The notes below the pieces were generated by a model. That model worked only from the letters and a program-made list of their open reading frames with translations. It made no database searches and was not told where the DNA came from. DNA of 64,000 nucleotides, taken from Acetobacteroides hydrogenigenes. GTDB lineage: Bacteria > Bacteroidota > Bacteroidia > Bacteroidales > ZOR0009. Positions 58,775-64,000 of the stretch are shown in pieces. Each line of letters starts with the position of its first letter. Positions within the stretch are counted from its first letter, which is position 1. The translations under genes and the position numbers were made by a program. Location: the NCBI RefSeq assembly GCF_004340205.1, contig NZ_SLWB01000010.1, positions 62,001-126,000 on the forward strand, given 5' to 3'.

Positions 58775-61700
58775 ATGTCTCTAAACAAAAACAGCCAGCG
58801 AATTAGCTTTTCATCAACGAAACATCAGCAATCTTATCCTGATTTTCTTGAGATACAGCTTCAATCTTTCAGGGATTTCTTTCAAATGGAAACCACGCCC
58901 GAAAATAGAAAAAATGAAGGGCTTTACAAGGTTTTCATGGAAAACTTCCCGATTACCGATACCCGAAATAACTTCGTTTTAGAGTTTATTGACTATTTCA
59001 TAGACCCACCACGCTACTCGTTGGAAGAGTGTCTTGAAAGAGGCTTAACTTATAGCGTTCCGCTAAAAGCTAAGCTAAAGTTGTATTGTACAGACCCTGA
59101 ACACGAAGATTTTGATACCGTCATTCAGGATGTCTATTTAGGTACCGTTCCGTATATGACCCCCAAGGGGACATTCGTGATTAACGGTGCTGAGCGTGTG
59201 GTTGTCTCACAGCTACACCGCTCTCCAGGCGTGTTCTTTGGGCAAAGCGTACACGCAAATGGAACAAAACTTTACTCTGCCCGAGTAATCCCGTTCAAAG
59301 GATCGTGGATTGAATTTGCGACTGACATTAACAGCGTTATGTACGCCTACATCGATCGTAAGAAAAAGTTGCCTGTAACAACTCTTCTTCGCGCTATAGG
59401 TTACGAAACGGACCGCGATATTCTCGAAATTTTTGATCTCGCTGATGAGATCAAGGTTTCTAAAGTAAATCTTAAAAAGTATATTGGTCGAAAGCTGGCT
59501 GCTCGTGTGCTAAAATCGTGGATAGAGGACTTCGTTGATGAAGATACTGGTGAAGTTGTATCGATTGAGCGTAACGAGGTAATTATCGACCGCGACGTTG
59601 TTTTAGAGAACGACCATATTGATGAAATTCTGGAGTCGGGCGCCAAAACGATTCTTCTTCATAAAGATGAAGGTGTGAATGCCGATTTCTCTATCATCAA
59701 TAACACTCTTCAAAAAGATCCTTGTAATTCCGAAAAGGAAGCAGTGGTATACATCTATAGGCAACTTAGAAACTCAGAGCCACCAGATGATGCTACTGCT
59801 CGTGATGTGATTGACAAGTTGTTCTTCTCTGACAAGCGTTACGACCTAGGAGAAGTTGGACGTTACCGTATCAACAAAAAACTTGATCTAAACATCGACT
59901 CGGATATTAAGGTGTTGACTAAAGAGGATATAATCAACATTATTAAATATCTTATCCAACTTATCAACTCGAAGACTGACGTTGACGATATTGACCACTT
60001 GTCGAATCGTCGTGTTAGAACCGTGGGTGAGCAGTTGGCTAACCAGTTCAGCGTAGGATTGGCTCGTATGGCTCGGACTATTCGTGAGCGTATGAATGTA
60101 CGTGACAACGAAGTGTTTACGCCTGTTGATCTTATCAATGCTAAGACGCTATCCAGCGTTATCAACTCGTTCTTTGGAACAAACCAGCTATCGCAGTTTA
60201 TGGATCAAACCAATCCTCTTGCTGAGATGACTCACAAGCGTCGTTTGTCAGCATTAGGACCTGGAGGCCTTTCGCGTGAACGTGCTGGATTCGAGGTTCG
60301 TGACGTACACTATACGCACTATGGTCGTTTGTGTCCTATCGAAACTCCAGAAGGTCCAAATATCGGACTAATCTCTTCTCTTTGTGTTTTTGCAAAGATT
60401 AACCATCTTGGATTTATTGAAACTCCTTACCACAAGGTTTCTGAGGGAAGGGTTGACTTTGAATCCGAAGGTCTTGTGTACCTTTCTGCTGAAGAGGAAG
60501 CTGGAAAGATTATCGCTCAAGCAAATGTTCCCTTAAATGATGATGGTACGTTTGCTACAAATCGCGTTAAGTCGCGTTTGGAGGGTGACTTCCCTATTGC
60601 TGAGCCTGAGCAGGTAGAACTGATGGACGTAGCTCCAAATCAGATTGCTTCGATTGCAGCATCGCTTATTCCATTCCTTGAGCACGATGATGCTAACCGT
60701 GCGCTGATGGGATCGAACATGATGCGTCAGGCTGTACCGCTGCTTCAACCCGATGCTCCTATTGTAGGAACAGGCTTGGAAGGTGAAGTTGTGCGCGATA
60801 GCCGTACTCAGATTGTTGCAGAGGCTGATGGTGTTGTTGAATACGTAGACGCTGCTGAAATACATCTTCGCTACGATATGACCGAAGATGAGCGTTACGT
60901 AAGCTTCGATCCTGAAGTGAAAATATACAGGCTTCCTAAGTACCTTAAGACGAACCAAAGCACTTCGATTAACCTTCGTCCGATTGTTGAGAAGGGGGAA
61001 AGAGTTGTTAAGGGCCAGATTCTAACTGATGGTTATTCTACTGAGAATGGAGATCTTGCTCTTGGTCGGAACCTTAAGGTTGCATTCATGCCTTGGAAGG
61101 GGTACAACTTTGAGGATGGTATTGTAATTTCTGAACGACTTGTTAGGGAGGATATCTTTACCTCAGTTCACGTTGACGAGTACATTATGGAAGTCCGTGA
61201 CACTAAACGAGGATTGGAAGAACTTACTTCTGATATTCCTAACGTAAGCGAAGAGGCTACACGTAATCTCGATGAAAACGGGATGATCCGCATTGGAGCG
61301 ACCGTTGAACCTGGGGATATCCTTATAGGTAAGATTACACCAAAGGGAGAATCTGATCCTACTCCTGAAGAAAAGTTGCTTCGTGCAATCTTTGGAGATA
61401 AGGCTGGTGACGTTAAAGATGCTTCGCTTAAGGCTTCTCCTTCATTGCGTGGAGTGGTAATTGATAAGAAACTTTTCTCTAGATCTCTTAAGGATAAGAA
61501 GGGAAAGGTTAGCGAGAAGGTTCTTCTTCAGAAGGTTGATGATGAATTTGAGAAGAAAACCAACGGTCTTAAAGCAAAACTTGTAGACAAGTTGTTTAAC
61601 CTTGTAAACGGAAAAACGTCTCAAGGGGTGTTAGATTACTACGGAACTGAGCTTATCGGTAAAGGAGTGAAATTCACCCAAAAGGTTCTTATAGAACTTG

Positions 61701-62587
61701 ATTACTTAAGCGTAAATCCGAACAAGTGGACAACCGACAAGGATAAAAACAATATCATCAAGAATCTAATTAACAACTACATTGTTAAGTTTAAAGAACT
61801 TGATGCTGAAGCAAAAAGAAAGAAGTTCAATATTTCAATTGGAGATGAACTTCCAACCGGAATCGTTCAACTTGCTAAGGTTTATATTGCGAAGAAGCGT
61901 AAGATTCGCGTAGGAGATAAGATGGCGGGTCGTCACGGTAATAAGGGTATTGTTGCCAAAGTTGTTCGTGACGAGGATATGCCATTCCTAGAAGATGGTA
62001 CTATTGTGGATATCATTCTTAACCCACTTGGTGTGCCATCGCGTATGAACCTTGGACAGATTTACGAAACTGTGCTCGCTTGGGCTGGTAGAGAACTTGG
62101 GGTAAAGTTTGCTACTCCAATCTTCGACGGCGCCGAACTTGATCAAATTGCCGACTATACCGATAAGGCTAGTATACCACGTAACGGTAAAACATACCTC
62201 TATGATGGTGGTACGGGTGATCGCTTTGACCAACCTGCAACTGTAGGTATCATCTACATGTTGAAGCTTGGTCACATGGTTGACGATAAGATGCACGCAC
62301 GTTCTATCGGACCATATTCGCTGATCACTCAGCAGCCACTTGGTGGTAAGGCACAGTTTGGTGGTCAACGTTTCGGGGAAATGGAAGTTTGGGCACTAGA
62401 AGCATTCGGTGCATCTAACATCCTCCAAGAAATTCTTACCATTAAATCTGACGACGTTATGGGTCGTGCTAAAGCTTACGAGGCAATCGTTAAGGGAGAA
62501 CCAATGCCACCTGCTGGTATTCCTGAATCACTTAACGTGCTACTTCACGAGCTTCGCGGCTTAGGATTGAGCGTTAACCTTGAGTAA
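58775..62587 (+). CDS. rpoB: RNA polymerase beta subunit
   Basis: Catalytic core subunit. The 1270-aa protein contains all main beta blocks. The rifampicin pocket reads [33 protein letters not shown] with the usual sensitive residues (Asp, His and Ser all present), followed by [25 protein letters not shown]. The C-terminal parts are [12 protein letters not shown] and [24 protein letters not shown]. The SI1/beta-insert region near 1000-1060 is of the short Bacteroidota form. It is separated from rpoC by 67 bases. Confidence 0.99.
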   Translation: MSLNKNSQRISFSSTKHQQSYPDFLEIQLQSFRDFFQMETTPENRKNEGLYKVFMENFPITDTRNNFVLEFIDYFIDPPRYSLEECLERGLTYSVPLKAKLKLYCTDPEHEDFDTVIQDVYLGTVPYMTPKGTFVINGAERVVVSQLHRSPGVFFGQSVHANGTKLYSARVIPFKGSWIEFATDINSVMYAYIDRKKKLPVTTLLRAIGYETDRDILEIFDLADEIKVSKVNLKKYIGRKLAARVLKSWIEDFVDEDTGEVVSIERNEVIIDRDVVLENDHIDEILESGAKTILLHKDEGVNADFSIINNTLQKDPCNSEKEAVVYIYRQLRNSEPPDDATARDVIDKLFFSDKRYDLGEVGRYRINKKLDLNIDSDIKVLTKEDIINIIKYLIQLINSKTDVDDIDHLSNRRVRTVGEQLANQFSVGLARMARTIRERMNVRDNEVFTPVDLINAKTLSSVINSFFGTNQLSQFMDQTNPLAEMTHKRRLSALGPGGLSRERAGFEVRDVHYTHYGRLCPIETPEGPNIGLISSLCVFAKINHLGFIETPYHKVSEGRVDFESEGLVYLSAEEEAGKIIAQANVPLNDDGTFATNRVKSRLEGDFPIAEPEQVELMDVAPNQIASIAASLIPFLEHDDANRALMGSNMMRQAVPLLQPDAPIVGTGLEGEVVRDSRTQIVAEADGVVEYVDAAEIHLRYDMTEDERYVSFDPEVKIYRLPKYLKTNQSTSINLRPIVEKGERVVKGQILTDGYSTENGDLALGRNLKVAFMPWKGYNFEDGIVISERLVREDIFTSVHVDEYIMEVRDTKRGLEELTSDIPNVSEEATRNLDENGMIRIGATVEPGDILIGKITPKGESDPTPEEKLLRAIFGDKAGDVKDASLKASPSLRGVVIDKKLFSRSLKDKKGKVSEKVLLQKVDDEFEKKTNGLKAKLVDKLFNLVNGKTSQGVLDYYGTELIGKGVKFTQKVLIELDYLSVNPNKWTTDKDKNNIIKNLINNYIVKFKELDAEAKRKKFNISIGDELPTGIVQLAKVYIAKKRKIRVGDKMAGRHGNKGIVAKVVRDEDMPFLEDGTIVDIILNPLGVPSRMNLGQIYETVLAWAGRELGVKFATPIFDGAELDQIADYTDKASIPRNGKTYLYDGGTGDRFDQPATVGIIYMLKLGHMVDDKMHARSIGPYSLITQQPLGGKAQFGGQRFGEMEVWALEAFGASNILQEILTIKSDDVMGRAKAYEAIVKGEPMPPAGIPESLNVLLHELRGLGLSVNLE

Positions 62588-62595
62588 CAAACATA

Positions 62596-62630
62596 GAGCC
62601 ACCCTATTTTTGGTAGGGTTGGCTCATTTT
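62596..62630 (+). terminator. Hairpin between rpoB and rpoC
   Basis: GAGCC-ACCCTA (62596-62606) pairs with TAGGGTTGGCTC (62614-62625) with one bulged base, then ATTTTC. It has no full U-run, so it is more likely a pause or processing site than a terminator. Confidence 0.5.
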
Positions 62631-62654
62631 CATCGAATATAATAAGCTCAAAAT

Positions 62655-64000
62655 ATGTCATTCAGAAGAGATAATAAGGTTAAAACCAACTTCACCAAAA
62701 TCTCTATTGGACTTGCCTCTCCGGAAGAGATCCTCGAGCGCTCGAGCGGCGAGGTTTTGAAGCCTGAGACAATTAACTATCGTACCTATAAGCCTGAGCG
62801 CGATGGCCTTTTCTGCGAGCGTATCTTTGGTCCTGTGAAGGATTACGAGTGCCACTGTGGAAAGTATAAGCGTATCCGTTATAAGGGCATTGTGTGCGAC
62901 CGATGTGGGGTTGAAGTTACCGAGAAGAAAGTTCGTCGTGAGCGTATGGGGCACATCTCGTTGGTGGTTCCTGTTGCGCACATATGGTACTTCCGCACTC
63001 TTCCTAACAAAATAGGTTACCTCCTTGGTATTCCTTCTAAGAAGCTTGATGCCGTTGTTTACTACGAGCGTTATGTCGTAATTCAATCGGGTATAAAGGC
63101 TGTTGATGGAATAAAGGAGATGGATCTTCTTTCGGAAGAAGAATACCTAGATATTCTGGATACTCTTCCCAAGGAAAACCAGTATCTTGACGATAGCGAT
63201 CCAAACAAGTTCATTGCAGGTATGGGAGCCGAGGCTCTTTACCAGCTGCTTGAACGTATAGAGTTGGACGACTTATCATATTCTTTGCGTCATAAAGCAA
63301 ATACTGAAACTTCACAGCAACGAAAGAGCGAAGCGCTAAAGCGTCTTAATGTTGTTGAAGCATTTAGAGAATCGAAGGATATCAATCGTCCTGAATGGAT
63401 GATCCTGAAGGTGATTCCTGTTATTCCACCAGAACTTCGTCCACTTGTACCTCTAGATGGTGGTCGATTTGCAACGTCTGACCTAAACGACCTTTACAGA
63501 CGTGTTATCATTCGTAACAATCGTCTTAAGAGATTGATTGAAATTAAGGCACCTGAAGTGATTCTTCGCAACGAGAAGCGTATGCTTCAAGAAGCTGTAG
63601 ACTCACTCTTCGATAACTCACGCAAGTCGAATGCGGTAAAGACAGAAGCAAACCGTCCATTGAAGTCGCTTTCTGACTCGCTGAAGGGTAAACAAGGACG
63701 TTTCCGTCAGAACTTGCTCGGTAAGCGTGTCGACTATTCGGCTCGTTCTGTTATTGTTGGTGGTCCTGAACTTAAGATGCACGAATGTGGTCTTCCTAAG
63801 GATATGGCTGCTGAACTTTACAAGCCATTCGTAATCCGTAAGTTGATTGAGCGTGGTATTGTAAAGACCGTTAAGTCTGCTAAGAAGATCGTTGACCGTA
63901 AAGATCCAGTTGTATGGGATATCCTTGAAAATGTTATCAAGGGTCACCCTGTAATGCTGAACCGTGCACCAACCCTTCACCGTTTAGGTATTCAAGCATT
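62655..64000 (+). CDS. rpoC: RNA polymerase beta' subunit, 5' part (cut by window end)
   Basis: The first 448 residues of beta' are visible. They contain [45 protein letters not shown], the N-terminal zinc site C-x-C-G-K ... C-D-R-C-G-V (about 68-86), the rudder and lid region and [30 protein letters not shown]. The window ends at HRLGIQA, just before the catalytic NADFDGD motif. The start ATG at 62655 matches the family. Confidence 0.98.
   Translation, partial: MSFRRDNKVKTNFTKISIGLASPEEILERSSGEVLKPETINYRTYKPERDGLFCERIFGPVKDYECHCGKYKRIRYKGIVCDRCGVEVTEKKVRRERMGHISLVVPVAHIWYFRTLPNKIGYLLGIPSKKLDAVVYYERYVVIQSGIKAVDGIKEMDLLSEEEYLDILDTLPKENQYLDDSDPNKFIAGMGAEALYQLLERIELDDLSYSLRHKANTETSQQRKSEALKRLNVVEAFRESKDINRPEWMILKVIPVIPPELRPLVPLDGGRFATSDLNDLYRRVIIRNNRLKRLIEIKAPEVILRNEKRMLQEAVDSLFDNSRKSNAVKTEANRPLKSLSDSLKGKQGRFRQNLLGKRVDYSARSVIVGGPELKMHECGLPKDMAAELYKPFVIRKLIERGIVKTVKSAKKIVDRKDPVVWDILENVIKGHPVMLNRAPTLHRLGIQA

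Overview
The window is a stretch of a Bacteroidota chromosome, most likely an anaerobic member of Bacteroidales. The evidence is: many intergenic regions carry the Bacteroidota sigma-factor promoter (TTTG, about 20 bases, TAnnTTTG); Shine-Dalgarno sites are rare; the gene set includes PorT and a TamL-type lipoprotein; the primary sigma factor is short (286 aa); Rho has a long disordered insertion; tRNA-Trp lies between tuf and secE; and pyruvate is oxidised by a pyruvate:ferredoxin oxidoreductase. No genus can be assigned from the sequence alone.

Layout. 1-5.8 kb (minus): a glycan-degrading cluster of a sulfatase (cut by the window edge), a GH20 hexosaminidase, a small SGNH esterase and an SGNH/sialate-O-acetylesterase fusion, which together fit removal of sulfate, acetyl and GlcNAc/GalNAc groups from host-type or algal glycans. 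6.3-13.3 kb: an L-fucose operon (permease, isomerase, kinase, aldolase) with a divergent AraC regulator and a mutarotase. The kinase and aldolase look like the rhamnose-type families. 13.6-15.1 kb: a second sulfatase broken by one in-frame amber codon. 15.65-16.05 kb: tmRNA. 16.1-19.8 kb: rpe and rpoD, with rho divergent. 20.1-27.4 kb: pyruvate:ferredoxin oxidoreductase and a LytS/LytTR-type two-component pair with a periplasmic propeller sensor. 27.5-30.6 kb: yqgF, def, trkA, queC. 30.7-33.0 kb: a TraB/GumN protein, a four-repeat hemopexin-like protein and a HAD hydrolase. 33.0-33.7 kb: a gene-free, repeat-rich segment. 33.7-39.3 kb: a tripartite RND efflux operon. 39.5-42.8 kb: pseudouridine synthase, nitroreductase, metallo-hydrolase and SDR genes, all minus, plus an orphan promoter-terminator unit. 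43.0-46.3 kb: a divergent PurL-like domain read in frame into a full-length MenG/UbiE methyltransferase, followed by porT. 46.4-53.9 kb: FAD dehydrogenase, SpoU methyltransferase, a candidate structured ncRNA, TamL, an HhH protein, rpsU, a tyrosine recombinase and hpf. 54.1-64.0 kb: the classic tRNA-tuf-tRNA-secE-nusG-rplKAJL-rpoBC block, cut inside rpoC.

Most of the window is ordinary core genome. The items that deserve a second look are the PurL-like::MenG reading frame, the candidate ncRNA at 48.86-49.01 kb, the orphan transcription unit ending in a 29-bp perfect palindrome at 41.0 kb, the two repeat families at 33.1-33.6 kb, the amber-interrupted sulfatase, and the mixed fucose/rhamnose enzyme set.
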